A stretch of 64,000 nt of DNA from Halobellus clavatus (lineage in GTDB: Archaea > Halobacteriota > Halobacteria > Halobacteriales > Haloferacaceae): the NCBI RefSeq assembly GCF_900107195.1, contig NZ_FNPB01000001.1, positions 372,001-436,000 on the forward strand. The letters run 5' to 3'. Positions 26,368 through 35,379 of this stretch are shown here, in pieces (within the stretch, counting starts at the first letter, position 1; the number at the start of each line of letters is the position of its first letter). A program made the translations under genes and the position numbers. The notes under the pieces are model-generated. The model had not been told where the DNA came from and did no database searches. It was given only the letters and a program-made list of their open reading frames with translations.

Positions 26368-27737
26368 TACCGTTTCCCGAGCGCACGCTCGAAGGCCTGC
26401 TGTGCCCGTTCGTACCCCTCGTTACGGTCCACGATGGGGTGCGCATACTCGGGCGCCAGCCGCTCCCGTTCCGCCTCGGAGAGCGTCGGCCAGTCGACGA
26501 TTTTATGCGCCGGCACGTCGCGCAGCTCGGGGACGTACTCCGTGACGTAGGTCGCGTCGTCGTCGTACTTCGACATCTGGGAGACGGGGTCGAAGATCCG
26601 AACGTCGACGCTGTCGGTGCCGGTCGAAGCGATCCACTGCCAGTTGCCGTAGTTGTTCGCCGGATCGTGGTCGATGAGCTGTCGATGGAAGTAGCGCGCT
26701 CCCTTCCGCCAGTCGAGTAACAGGTGTTTGGTCAGGAACGAGGCGACGACCTGACGCGGTCGGTTGTGGACGTAACCCTCTTGATTCAGTTGTCGCATCC
26801 CCGCGTCGACGAAGGGATAGCCGGTCTCGCCGCGCGTCCAGGCCGCGAACGCCTCGTCGTCGGTCCGCCAGGGAATCTCGTTGGGGAACGACTTGTAGTT
26901 CTTCGTGAGCAGCGTCGGATTGTGGTACAGCAGGTGGTAGTTCTGTTCCCGCCAGGAGAGTTCGTACCGGAATTTGTCGATATGCGTCCGTGCGCTGCCG
27001 CGGGCAGCGTCCCACCGCTCGCTCGCGTCGGCCCAGACCTCGCGGATCCCGAGCATTCCCCCTGCGAGATACGGCGAGAGTCGCGACACGGCACCGACCG
27101 GTCGTTCGACGCCCCGGCGCATATCGTCGCGAGTGTCGTTGTAGGTCTCGATACCGGCGGTCAGGAACTGATCGTACCGATCCCGCGCTGCCGGGTAGCC
27201 CGCCGGTGGTAGCTCGATATCGGCCGAGACAGCCGGCGGGTCGGCGTCGTCGTCGAGTGCGACCAGTTGCTCCGAATCGGGGGCGTCGAACGGCGTCAGC
27301 TTGTGCTCGTCCTGCCAGTCGTCGTAGAACTGACCGTGACTTGAGTATCGATCGTCCAGCCGCTCCGGATCGACCAACACCAGATCGGTGACGGCGTCCG
27401 TCGGGACCGCGTCGTCGACCGCCCGCTGGCGGTTCCGGCGCGCCGGACGGTAGTGGCGGTTGTAGTACACCCGATCGGCGTCGTACGCCGAGACCAGCGT
27501 TTCGAGCACCTCGGCCGGCGTTCCGGCACGGACGAGGAGATCCGATCCGAGTTCGCGGTACCGCCGTTTCAGGCTCCGAACGCCGTCCAGCAGAAAGGCG
27601 CGTTGTCGCGTGCCGATCTGCGTCAACAGGTCGGTGTCGACGACGTAGACTGGCAGCGTCGGGCCGTGCTTCGCCGCGAGGGCGAGTCCCCTGTTGTCCG
27701 GGATTCGCAGGTCGCGCTGGTGCCAGAAGAAATGCAT
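26367..27737 (-). CDS. phr: Deoxyribodipyrimidine photolyase
   Basis: Light-driven repair of UV pyrimidine dimers using FAD, 456 residues. The N-terminal photolyase domain begins MHFFWHQRDLRIPDNRGL. The C-terminal FAD-binding region contains YPFVDAGMRQLNQEGYVHNRPRQ in consecutive conserved blocks, LLLDWRKGARYF and NNYGNWQWIASTGTDS, diagnostic of class I CPD photolyases. It is closer to photolyases than to cryptochromes because the Trp-rich DNA-binding segment is intact. Start at MHFFWHQ is clear; a longer frame upstream is noise. Confidence 0.94.
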   Translation of the reverse strand: MHFFWHQRDLRIPDNRGLALAAKHGPTLPVYVVDTDLLTQIGTRQRAFLLDGVRSLKRRYRELGSDLLVRAGTPAEVLETLVSAYDADRVYYNRHYRPARRNRQRAVDDAVPTDAVTDLVLVDPERLDDRYSSHGQFYDDWQDEHKLTPFDAPDSEQLVALDDDADPPAVSADIELPPAGYPAARDRYDQFLTAGIETYNDTRDDMRRGVERPVGAVSRLSPYLAGGMLGIREVWADASERWDAARGSARTHIDKFRYELSWREQNYHLLYHNPTLLTKNYKSFPNEIPWRTDDEAFAAWTRGETGYPFVDAGMRQLNQEGYVHNRPRQVVASFLTKHLLLDWRKGARYFHRQLIDHDPANNYGNWQWIASTGTDSVDVRIFDPVSQMSKYDDDATYVTEYVPELRDVPAHKIVDWPTLSEAERERLAPEYAHPIVDRNEGYERAQQAFERALGKR

Positions 27738-28084
27738 ATCGACCCTTGGGCTGGACTGGAATGAGTCTGTCCGTCTGTTCGACGGAGACGCGAACAAGGG
27801 GACCCGCTGCGTCTCGATCACCCGGTACACGTCCCCCGCCGCGGGGAGAACCGGCGTCGCCGCCGGAGAGACCCCGTCGCTCGAACGGTGGAGCACAGTC
27901 CTCCAGTACCGTGAGATACTGCGTAGCAAGTAGCTCCCGAAAGCCGCCACCGGGCACCGCGCACCGACTGGCGTACCGGACCGGCCGGTGTGTGGGGACG
28001 GTCGCCGAGTGACTGCGGCGATGGAGTCGTCTGCCGCGGGTCCTATCCGCGCGACACCACGGGCGTCAGCACACGCGGCTTCAG
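27738..28084. other. Intergenic region upstream of phr
   Basis: A 347-bp spacer between phr and the TBP-lobe protein gene, both on the minus strand. No credible reading frame, RNA or repeat; it presumably holds the phr promoter and the 3' end of the upstream transcript. Confidence 0.5.
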
Positions 28085-28603
28085 TCACTCGGTTCGAAGG
28101 CCAATTCCACACGACGGACAGTAGCGTTCGGTTCCGCGTAACACCCGATCACAGTCGGGACACCACGCCCTGTCGACGTCCATCTGGCCGGCGGCGAACG
28201 CCGACTCGTCCCATTTGCCGTGGTCTCCGTCGACGAGCGGGATGACGCTGATGTCGACCGATTGCGGCTCGACAAACGATCCGACCAACTGGTCGATCGT
28301 GGCCTCGATGGCGTCAGCGGCACGCTCTCGTGGGGCGTCAGCACAGACGAATATCCCGCGATCGAAGACGAACACGGTCCCGTCGACACCCGTCGGTTGG
28401 TATCGTATCGCCGGGAACTCGTCCCACTCGTACCGGGTGCGTGCGTCCTCGAGGGACCAGCTCGCTCGCCGGAGATCGAACCGCTCCTCGACCTGCGCAT
28501 AAACGAACGCGTCGCCGTACTCGAGCTCGGGCACTGACTCCGATTGCCCTCGAATTTGGAGGCGTTCAAGACATTCGACGACCCGCTCCCGAGTTCGGTT
28601 CAT
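28085..28603 (-). CDS. Single TBP-like lobe with C-terminal zinc ribbon
   Basis: A 172-residue protein not assigned to a named family by me. Residues about 41-108 match one TBP half-repeat: FDLRRASWSLEDARTRYEW, then DEFPAIRY (TBP: FPGLIYR), FVFDRGIFVCADA (TBP: iFssGKvvctGA) and a closing helix. Residues 148-165 hold CPDC and CPSC, a zinc ribbon. TBP normally has two lobes; only one is seen. A transcription-related role is inferred. TBP-lobe folds also occur in some DNA-repair proteins, and the gene lies 347 bp upstream of phr. Confidence 0.7.
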   Translation of the reverse strand: MNRTRERVVECLERLQIRGQSESVPELEYGDAFVYAQVEERFDLRRASWSLEDARTRYEWDEFPAIRYQPTGVDGTVFVFDRGIFVCADAPRERAADAIEATIDQLVGSFVEPQSVDISVIPLVDGDHGKWDESAFAAGQMDVDRAWCPDCDRVLRGTERYCPSCGIGLRTE

Positions 28604-28929
28604 ACAGGACGCTCGACACGACTCCCTGTAAAATCACCTCTCAGGGGCGAACTGTCGATCTGCGCTGTCACTGCTCTATCGCTTGGAGGCGGGAGACGTA
28701 TCGCAGAACACTGGTCGTGATGGGGTCCCCCGGTGACCGGTTGAATTTGCACGATGAACACGGGGACTGCAGGACGACGTCGACATTCTCGAATCTCTCC
28801 GACCGGCGGGAGGGTGCCGCCTCTCGGAAGGTGAACTCCGTCCAGAGATGTTCGCTTCGCTCGTCTTTCTGGCCTCGGTCAAATCGTACTCGGGAGCATT
28901 TCCACTGCTCACTTCGGTCGCAGGAAAAT
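28604..28929. other. Intergenic region beside tRNA-Phe
   Basis: A 326-bp gap between the TBP-lobe gene and tRNA-Phe. Base composition is slightly lower in GC than the flanks. No gene is supported; a 13-bp stretch at 28816-28828 resembles the 3' end of the tRNA with one mismatch but is too short to call an att site. Confidence 0.45.
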
Positions 28930-29002
28930 GCCGCCTCCCGGATTTGAACCGGGGACAGCTCGATCTTCAGTCGAGTGCTCTCCCAGTCTGAGCTAAGGCG
29001 GC
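28930..29002 (-). tRNA. tRNA-Phe (GAA)
   Basis: A 73-nt cloverleaf on the minus strand. Acceptor GCCGCCT pairs with AGGCGGC, the anticodon stem CTCGA/TCGAG encloses CTGAAGA with anticodon GAA, and the T-arm is CCCGG TTCAAAT CCGGG. No intron and no encoded CCA. Confidence 0.97.
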
Positions 29003-29087
29003 GCGCAGTTCGTCCGAAGCCCAGTATATAAAAAAGGGTTTCGGATCGCTCGCCTCCCGGCGCCGTCCGGCAACACTGCCGTCCTGT

Positions 29088-29261
29088 TCAGGGGGGCAGA
29101 TCGTCGCGGACTCGACCCGCCAAGTATCCCGTCGCGCCGCCGAACCCGGCCCCGATTCCCGCGCCGAACGGGCCGAGCGGGCTGCCGAGTGCTGCACCGA
29201 CCGCAGCGCCGGTTGTTGCTCCGCGCTCCGCGTGCGACTTCTTCTTGCCACAGCAAACCAT
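29088..29261 (-). CDS. 57-residue glycine-zipper micro-protein
   Basis: MVCCGKKKSHAERGATTG leads into a Gly/Ala-rich segment with repeated GxxxG spacing (AAVGAALGSPLG, AGIGAGFGGATG), ending VRDDLPP. The segment could form a membrane-inserting glycine zipper, while the N-terminal VCCGKKK is Cys/Lys-rich. No named family. The start at MVCC is chosen because upstream codons look non-coding. Confidence 0.65.
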   Translation of the reverse strand: MVCCGKKKSHAERGATTGAAVGAALGSPLGPFGAGIGAGFGGATGYLAGRVRDDLPP

Positions 29262-29415
29262 ACCAAGATAACCTACGGCTACACGGACAAAAACTAACTG
29301 CCGGGTGACGGTGGGATCCGTCGGCAGCGACACCGACACGTGGACCCGTGCGAGACAGGCCCGAGCCGCGATCAAGAGCGGCATCCTTTTTTATTTCCGT
29401 TCGGTCATTCCGCCG

Positions 29416-31236
29416 ATGAGTAACCCGGATCGGGGATCGGCCGAGAGCCACGGAGACCGTTCCGAGAGCGGCGTCCCGACGTCCGGGGAGGTCGTGCCCG
29501 ACCGGTTCTCCTCCGACGAGGTGTTCCAGCGGATCGTCGCCGACGCGGACCACGAGATCACCTCCGACGCCCGCGAGCTCTTCTTCAGCGCGCTGGCCGG
29601 TGGACTCGCGATCACGATCACGTTCCTGCTGTACGCCTCGATGTCCGCACAGACGGACAGCAGCGTCGTCGCATCGCTGCTGTACCCGCTGGGGTTCGTG
29701 TACATCATCATCGGCGGCTATCAGCTCTACACCGAGAACACGCTCCCGCCGGTGGCGCTCACGCTGGAACGGCTGGCGTCGATTCCGGCGCTGCTCCGCC
29801 ACTGGCTGATCGTGCTGGCTGGCAACTTCGCCGGCGGCGGGATCGGAGCCATCGTTCTCGCGTTCGGCGGCGTTCTCGACCCCGACGCGATGGTAGTGGC
29901 CGTCGACATCGCCGAGAAGGGAGTTGCGACGCCGCCCGCGGCGCTCTTTTTCAAGGCCGTCTTTGCTGGGCTGATCGTCGCCGGCGTCGTCTGGATGAAC
30001 TTCGCCGCGCGGGATACGATCTCGCGGCTCGTCATCGTCTACCTCGCGTTTCTCGCGATCCCGCTCGGCAACCTCTATCACTCGGTCGTCTCGTTCACGG
30101 AGGTCGTCTTTCTGCTGCTCGTCGGCGACGTGAGCCTCGCGGCTGGCCTCGGCGGCTTCGTCGTCCCAGTACTCGTGGGTAACACCGTCGGCGGCGTGGT
30201 GCTCGTCACGATCGTCAACTACTACCAGACGAGCGAGCGCCGCCTGGAGATCGATCGGTTCGAACAGATGCGTCGGCTCTCCTCGCGGGAATGGATCCTC
30301 GGGTCGCTGGCGGGCCGTTCGTACGTTCCGATCGCCGACACCGTCGAAGACATCGTCCGAGATCCGGACTCCTATCGGGTCCTCGTTCCGATCGCGAACC
30401 CCCGAACGGAGTCGCAGTTGATCGATCTGGGGTGCAGGCTCGCGGCCGGAGAGGAGCAGGGGGTCGTCCACGCCGTCCACATCGTCCAGACGCCCGACGG
30501 GCTCACCGATAGCCAGCGCGTCCGCCAGATCAACCGCGAGTCCGAACGGCTCCTCGCGGACCTCGATCACGTCGCCGAGGGCTACGACGTCGCGTTCGAG
30601 AGTTCGACCATCGTCTCCTCGCGATCGTTCGAGGAGGTCTTCGACCGGGCGCGGCGGACGCGCCCGGACCTCGTCGTGATGGGCTGGGGCGAGGATCGGT
30701 TCTGGAAGTCCGCCCGCGCCGAGCGTCCGCTCGACGAACTGACCAACAAGCTTCCGTGCGACTTCCTCGTGGTCAAGGACCGCGGCCTCGACTGCTCGAA
30801 GATCCTCCTCCCGGTCGCACGGGGGGCCGATTCCGAACTCGGCGGGGAAGTGGCGAGGACGCTGCAGGCCGTCGCAGGTGCGGAGGTGGAACTGCTCCAC
30901 GTCGTCGACGACGAGGCCGAGCGCGACATCGGCGAGTCGTTCCTCGACGCGTGGGCCGACGAGCAAGGTTTCGGCGCGGACGTGAGACGCACGCTCGACA
31001 CCTCCGGCGACGTCGAAGCGGCCATCGAAGAGCGCGCGACGGAGAGCACGATGCTCATTCTCGGCGCGACGGACCGCGGGCTGCTCTTCCGCCTGGTGAC
31101 CGACTCGCTCCACTTCTCGGTGGCCCATCACGTCGACGCGTCGGTGCTCCTCGCGGAGCGCCCGTCCGACCGGTCGCTCCGCGATCGGCTGTTCAGCCGG
31201 GGGCGGAGATCCGAAGGCGAAACCGAGGCCGACTGA
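29416..31236 (+). CDS. Formate/nitrite-transporter-type channel fused to two Usp domains
   Basis: A 606-residue fusion. Residues about 45-285 hold six or seven hydrophobic segments with the FNT-like AGNFAGGGIGAI and GNTVGGVVLVTIVNYY motifs, the half-helix asparagine/glycine signatures of FocA/NirC channels. Residues about 320-460 and 465-590 are two universal-stress-protein-like domains (VLVPIANP...VMGWGEDRF and ILLPVARG...LILGATDRG). Usp domains bind nucleotides and could gate the channel by energy state. The N-terminal 40 residues are acidic and disordered. The transported anion is unknown. Confidence 0.85.
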   Translation: MSNPDRGSAESHGDRSESGVPTSGEVVPDRFSSDEVFQRIVADADHEITSDARELFFSALAGGLAITITFLLYASMSAQTDSSVVASLLYPLGFVYIIIGGYQLYTENTLPPVALTLERLASIPALLRHWLIVLAGNFAGGGIGAIVLAFGGVLDPDAMVVAVDIAEKGVATPPAALFFKAVFAGLIVAGVVWMNFAARDTISRLVIVYLAFLAIPLGNLYHSVVSFTEVVFLLLVGDVSLAAGLGGFVVPVLVGNTVGGVVLVTIVNYYQTSERRLEIDRFEQMRRLSSREWILGSLAGRSYVPIADTVEDIVRDPDSYRVLVPIANPRTESQLIDLGCRLAAGEEQGVVHAVHIVQTPDGLTDSQRVRQINRESERLLADLDHVAEGYDVAFESSTIVSSRSFEEVFDRARRTRPDLVVMGWGEDRFWKSARAERPLDELTNKLPCDFLVVKDRGLDCSKILLPVARGADSELGGEVARTLQAVAGAEVELLHVVDDEAERDIGESFLDAWADEQGFGADVRRTLDTSGDVEAAIEERATESTMLILGATDRGLLFRLVTDSLHFSVAHHVDASVLLAERPSDRSLRDRLFSRGRRSEGETEAD

Positions 31237-31323
31237 CGCTTCGGGCCTCAGTTGGTGGGTCGCTGTCGACCGCGCTCCCACGGCGAGTCGCGGGCCGATC
31301 TACGGGGTCGGTAGGCACGCGGT

Positions 31324-31500
31324 TCAGTCGGAGGCGTGGCGCTCGGCGAGCCGCGTCAACAGTTCCTCTTCGAGGGCTCGTTTCAACGCGATCTCTTTCG
31401 GGCTGACCTGACCGTTGTGCGATTCGACGGCTCGAAACCAGACGACGGACTCGTACTCCTCGAGCAACGCCTCGTCGGACATCGCCGCGATGTCGGTCAT
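31324..31500 (-). CDS. 58-residue conserved-looking acidic protein
   Basis: A small gene reading MTDIAAMSDEALLEEYES, then VVWFRAVESHNGQVSPKE and a helical IALKRALEEELLTRLAERH, ending ASD. Two amphipathic helices separated by a Gly-containing loop are expected. The acidic, haloarchaeal-like composition and clean frame support it as a real gene. Function unknown; no zinc motif or membrane segment. It lies 88 bp downstream of, and convergent with, the FNT-Usp gene. Confidence 0.65.
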   Translation of the reverse strand: MTDIAAMSDEALLEEYESVVWFRAVESHNGQVSPKEIALKRALEEELLTRLAERHASD

Positions 31501-31728
31501 ACCGCGTCTTCGACCGGAGGCATTGTGGATATTCGGTCTGGAGTGCTCTGTCGGTAGGGCGGTGCGCTCTGAGATCGGATCCGTCGCCCTCTCGTCAACT
31601 ATCCCCGTTCACTGTCGCTCGTGATGCTCGTCGTCAGTTCGAACCACGGTCGCTCACTCCGTTCGCTCTCTGATTCGAATCCGCTCTCGGAAAACCGAAC
31701 ACGACTCGCTTCGCTCGTCGGGTCGAGT

Positions 31729-31800
31729 GGGCTCGGGCGGATTCGAACCACCGGTCTCTTCCTTGTAAGGGAAGCGTCATAACCACTAGACCACGAGCCC
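31729..31800 (-). tRNA. tRNA-Val (TAC)
   Basis: A 72-nt cloverleaf on the minus strand. Acceptor GGGCTCG pairs with CGAGCCC, the anticodon stem CTTCC/GGAAG encloses CTTACAA with anticodon TAC, and the T-arm is GGTGG TTCGAAT CCGCC. No intron; CCA not encoded. Confidence 0.96.
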
Positions 31801-31887
31801 GCAGCCGAAACGAATCCGCACACGTGTATAACCGTTTCCAATCCCGTGCGGCCGAACGCTTACGGCCGTACGCCCGAATCGCCGAAT

Positions 31888-32409
31888 ATGCCTGCTCGGC
31901 GGACGATCGTCACGCTCGCGCTCGCTGGTGCCGTCCTCCTCGCGGCCGGCATCGTCGTGGTCGCGAGCAGTCCGGGCCTCCTTCCGACCGGCGAGTACGA
32001 GCGCACGACTGTCACCGTCACCGACGAGGCGACCGGCGAGACGCTCGCAGCGGTGAACGCCCGGATCGCCGACACGCCACCGAAGCGCTATACCGGCCTC
32101 AGCGACACCGACTCGCTCGGTTCGGACGAGGGGATGCTCTTCGTCCACGACACCGAGGAGCGGCAGGCGTACGTGATGCGGGAGATGGCGTTCCCCCTGG
32201 ACATCGTCTTCGTCGGCGCGGACGGGACGATCACGCGGATCCATCACGCCGAGCGGCCGCCAGAAGGGACCGCGAACACGGAGTTGACCCGCTACACCGG
32301 CCGGGCGCAGTACGTGCTGGAGGTGCCGTACAACTACACCGTGGACCACGGGATCGACGCTGGCGACCGCGTCGCGGTGGCGGGACGCTGGGGGCCGGAG
32401 GATGCGTGA
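31888..32409 (+). CDS. DUF192 family protein, membrane-anchored
   Basis: A 173-residue protein with an N-terminal hydrophobic segment (about 6-30, after a basic MPARR), probably a signal anchor, then a DUF192 beta-barrel (about 55-170). Family marks are RYTGLSD, EGMLFVHD, YVMREMAFPLDIVFV and YVLEVP. DUF192 proteins are conserved in bacteria and archaea without a settled function; the domain here would face outside the cell. Confidence 0.88.
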   Translation: MPARRTIVTLALAGAVLLAAGIVVVASSPGLLPTGEYERTTVTVTDEATGETLAAVNARIADTPPKRYTGLSDTDSLGSDEGMLFVHDTEERQAYVMREMAFPLDIVFVGADGTITRIHHAERPPEGTANTELTRYTGRAQYVLEVPYNYTVDHGIDAGDRVAVAGRWGPEDA

Positions 32410-32478
32410 ATAGACCCGGCGCTCCGGCGGCGAACAGCAAAGCGAAAGGCCGAGGCTTCGAGAGTCCGTAGTCGTAGT

Positions 32479-32754
32479 ATGAGCGACGACGAGCAGATCG
32501 ACGCACTCGGCGACCTCGACGGCTGGCAGACCGAAGGATACGCCGCGCGAGTCCACTACCGCGGGGAGGACGACCGCTACAGCGTCGAGTTCTACGCACC
32601 CTCGGCGTGCGTCCTGTACTGGAAGGTCAAGGGCGACGGCGAGACGGCCGTGCCGGTCGGTCGCAGCACCGTTCCGGAGCCGCTCCGCGAGCGCATCCGC
32701 GGCGATCTCGAGACGGCGGGAATCGACGCCGCGCTCGAGAGGCGGTCGCTGTAA
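32479..32754 (+). CDS. Small haloarchaeal protein, unknown
   Basis: A 91-residue acidic protein. Middle strands VHYRGEDDRYSVEFYAPS and VLYWKVKGDGET suggest a small beta-sheet followed by a helix (PEPLRERIRGDLETAGI). No motif for metal or nucleotide binding. It follows the DUF192 gene by 69 bp in the same direction, so they may be co-transcribed. Confidence 0.7.
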   Translation: MSDDEQIDALGDLDGWQTEGYAARVHYRGEDDRYSVEFYAPSACVLYWKVKGDGETAVPVGRSTVPEPLRERIRGDLETAGIDAALERRSL

Positions 32755-32854
32755 GATCGGCAGCCCCCTGAGGCGGCTGTGACGGGAGCCGTGAGCGCCG
32801 GGGAATTCGGCTCCATTCAAACCCTTTAGTACCGCTGAACCCTGAGAAACGACG

Positions 32855-34795
32855 ATGGCCGCCTCCCTCGACGACGACGATCCCTTCGAGCGTCAGCGCG
32901 AGCGGACGGAGAACCCGATGCGACGGCTCTTCGCCGAGTACGGCCGTGACAACCTCGGCGCGTTCGTCGTGGGGTTCGTCTCGAGTATCATCGCTCGGGT
33001 GCTCGATCTGCTGCCGCCGATCCTCCTGGCAGTCGCCGTCGACTCCATCTTCGCCGACACGCGCCCGTTTTCGCTGTGGCTCGTTCCCGACGGGTGGCTC
33101 CCGACGACCCAGACCGGACAGCTCTATCTCTCTATCGTGCTCATCGCCGGTTCGTTCCTCGGCGCCGCGGGGTTCCACTGGACCCGAAACTGGGGCTGGA
33201 ACTCCTTCGCCCAGCACATCCAGCACGCGGTCCGGACCGACACCTACGACAAGATGCAGCGGCTGAACATGGACTTCTTCGCCGACAAGCAGACCGGCGA
33301 GATGATGTCGATCCTCTCGAACGACGTCAACCGGCTGGAGCGCTTCCTCAACGACGGGATGAACTCCGCGTTCCGCATCGGCGTGATGGTGCTGGGCATC
33401 GCGGGGATCCTGCTCTACTGGAACTGGCAACTGGCGCTGATCACGCTCACGGTCGTGCCGCTGATCGGTTACTTCACCTACCGGTTCGTCAATACGATCC
33501 AGCCGAAGTACGCGGAGGTCCGCTCGTCGGTCGGCCAACTGAACTCCCGCCTGGAGAACAACCTCGGCGGGATCCAGGTGATCAAGTCCTCGAACACCGA
33601 GGGGTTCGAGTCCGACCGCGTCGACGACGTCTCCCAGGAGTACTTCGACGCCAACTGGGACGCCATCGGAACCCGCATCAAGTTCTTCCCCAGCCTGCGG
33701 GTCCTCTCGGGGATCGGCTTCGTCCTCACGTTCCTCCTGGGCGGGATCTGGGTGCTCACCTACCAGCGGACCGGCAGCGCCCCGTTCATCTTCACCGGAT
33801 CGCTCACCCCCGGGGAGTTCGTCGGGTTCATCCTCTTCACCCAGCGGTTCATCTGGCCGATGGCCCAGTTCGGACAGATCATCAATATGTACCAGCGCGC
33901 CTACGCCTCCGCCGCGCGCATCTTCGGGCTGATGGACGAACCCGCCCGGATCGACGAGGCCCCCGGCGCCGAGCGTCTAGAGGTCGAAGACGGACGCGTC
34001 GTCTACGACGACGTCTCCTTCGGATACGACACCGAGGAGACCATCATCGAGGACATCTCCTTCGAGGTCGGCGGCGGGGAGACGCTCGCGCTCGTCGGGC
34101 CGACCGGCGCCGGGAAATCCACGGTACTGAAACTCCTTCTCCGGATGTACGACGTCGACGAGGGCGCAGTCGAGATCGACGGGACCGACCTCCGCGACGT
34201 GACGATCCAGAGCCTCCGTCGATCGATCGGGTACGTCAGCCAGGACACGTTCATGTTCTACGGAACCGTCGCAGAGAACATCCGCTATGGGACCTTCGGC
34301 GCGACCCACGACGAGGTCGTCGAGGCGGCGAAGGCCGCCGAGGCCCACGAGTTCATCCAGAACCTCCCGGACGGCTACGACACCGAGATCGGCGAGCGCG
34401 GCGTGAAGCTCTCCGGCGGACAGCGACAGCGGCTCTCGATCGCGCGGGCGGTGCTTCGCGACCCCGAGATCCTCGTCCTCGACGAGGCGACCTCCGACGT
34501 CGATACCGAGACCGAGATGCTGATCCAGCGGTCGCTCGATCGACTCACCGCGGACCGGACGACCTTCAGCATCGCACACCGCCTCTCGACGATCAAGGAC
34601 GCCGATACCATCGTGGTTCTTGACGACGGACAGATCGTCGAGCGCGGGAGCCACGAGGAGTTGTTGGCCAACGACGGCCTCTACGCGCACCTCTGGGGCG
34701 TGCAGGCGGGCGAGATCGACGAACTGCCCGAGGAGTTCATCGAGCGAGCGACGCGTCGAGCCTCGCGGACGATCGAGCCGGACGCCGACGACTGA
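32855..34795 (+). CDS. ABC-type exporter, permease fused to ATPase
   Basis: A 646-residue half-transporter of the MsbA/multidrug type. The N-terminal permease (about 35-345) has about six membrane spans, with cytoplasmic coupling segments such as MQRLNMDFFADKQTGEMM. The ATPase (about 370-610) shows Walker A GPTGAGKST, Q-loop YVSQDTFMF, signature LSGGQRQR, Walker B ILVLDEATSDVD and H-loop IAHRLST. It works as a dimer to push lipid-like or hydrophobic compounds out; its substrate is not evident. TTTAGT about 30 bp upstream is a possible TATA box. Confidence 0.92.
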   Translation: MAASLDDDDPFERQRERTENPMRRLFAEYGRDNLGAFVVGFVSSIIARVLDLLPPILLAVAVDSIFADTRPFSLWLVPDGWLPTTQTGQLYLSIVLIAGSFLGAAGFHWTRNWGWNSFAQHIQHAVRTDTYDKMQRLNMDFFADKQTGEMMSILSNDVNRLERFLNDGMNSAFRIGVMVLGIAGILLYWNWQLALITLTVVPLIGYFTYRFVNTIQPKYAEVRSSVGQLNSRLENNLGGIQVIKSSNTEGFESDRVDDVSQEYFDANWDAIGTRIKFFPSLRVLSGIGFVLTFLLGGIWVLTYQRTGSAPFIFTGSLTPGEFVGFILFTQRFIWPMAQFGQIINMYQRAYASAARIFGLMDEPARIDEAPGAERLEVEDGRVVYDDVSFGYDTEETIIEDISFEVGGGETLALVGPTGAGKSTVLKLLLRMYDVDEGAVEIDGTDLRDVTIQSLRRSIGYVSQDTFMFYGTVAENIRYGTFGATHDEVVEAAKAAEAHEFIQNLPDGYDTEIGERGVKLSGGQRQRLSIARAVLRDPEILVLDEATSDVDTETEMLIQRSLDRLTADRTTFSIAHRLSTIKDADTIVVLDDGQIVERGSHEELLANDGLYAHLWGVQAGEIDELPEEFIERATRRASRTIEPDADD

Positions 34796-34880
34796 GTCGC
34801 ACGTCGAAGAGAGCCGTTGTTTTCGAAGTCGAAATTCGGGCCCGAACGTTGATGACGCGGCGGTCGCGTCTGTCAGTACG

Positions 34881-35369
34881 ATGCCCTCCATCCGGCCCGC
34901 TGACCGTGCTGTCTCGCCAGTCATCGGGGTCGCCCTGATGCTCGTGATCGTCGTCGCCACCGCGGCGGTCGTTGGCGGATTGCTGCTCGGCATCGAGCTG
35001 CCCAACGATCCCGCGCCCCAGTACCGCTACCAGACGGACTACGTCGCCGACGGCGCGGGGAACACGAACGACCGGCCGTACGTGAACATCACGCTGACCG
35101 GTGGGCGGATCGAACCCGGCGAGGACTTCTACGTCGTCGACAGCGACGGCAACGCGGTCAGATGGGACGCCGTCTGGACGACCGCCGGTCCGCTCACCGC
35201 CGGCGACTACGCCCATATCGACGGATACGGGAGCGACAGCGCACTCAATCACGCCTGCGAGGACGAGGTCTACCGGCTGGTCCATCGGCCGGGGGACGGG
35301 GAGTCGGCGACGCTGCTCAGCGTCGAAATATCGACTCCCGCAGTCGGAAACGCCACGAGTCACTGCTGA
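34881..35369 (+). CDS. Type IV pilin-like secreted protein
   Basis: A 162-residue protein with a class III signal peptide: RAVSPVIGVALMLVIVV, where the PibD peptidase is expected to cut before the hydrophobic stretch, leaving a pilin-like N-terminal helix. The rest (about 40-162) is a beta-rich, Asp-rich extracellular domain with DRPYVNITLTGG and PGEDFYVVDSDG, plus two cysteines near the C-terminal part. Adhesion or surface-structure roles are typical. It stands alone, without pilus assembly genes. Confidence 0.88.
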   Translation: MPSIRPADRAVSPVIGVALMLVIVVATAAVVGGLLLGIELPNDPAPQYRYQTDYVADGAGNTNDRPYVNITLTGGRIEPGEDFYVVDSDGNAVRWDAVWTTAGPLTAGDYAHIDGYGSDSALNHACEDEVYRLVHRPGDGESATLLSVEISTPAVGNATSHC

Positions 35370-35379
35370 GGCCGCGCGC

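Noticed and set aside
28816-28828. Possible tRNA-Phe 3' end copy (att site)
   Set aside because: Only 13 bp with one mismatch, with no integrase or island between it and the tRNA, so chance similarity is likely.
29088-29384. Longer 98-residue version of the glycine-zipper protein
   Set aside because: The extra 41 N-terminal residues are not haloarchaeal in composition; the internal ATG giving MVCCGKKK is better supported.
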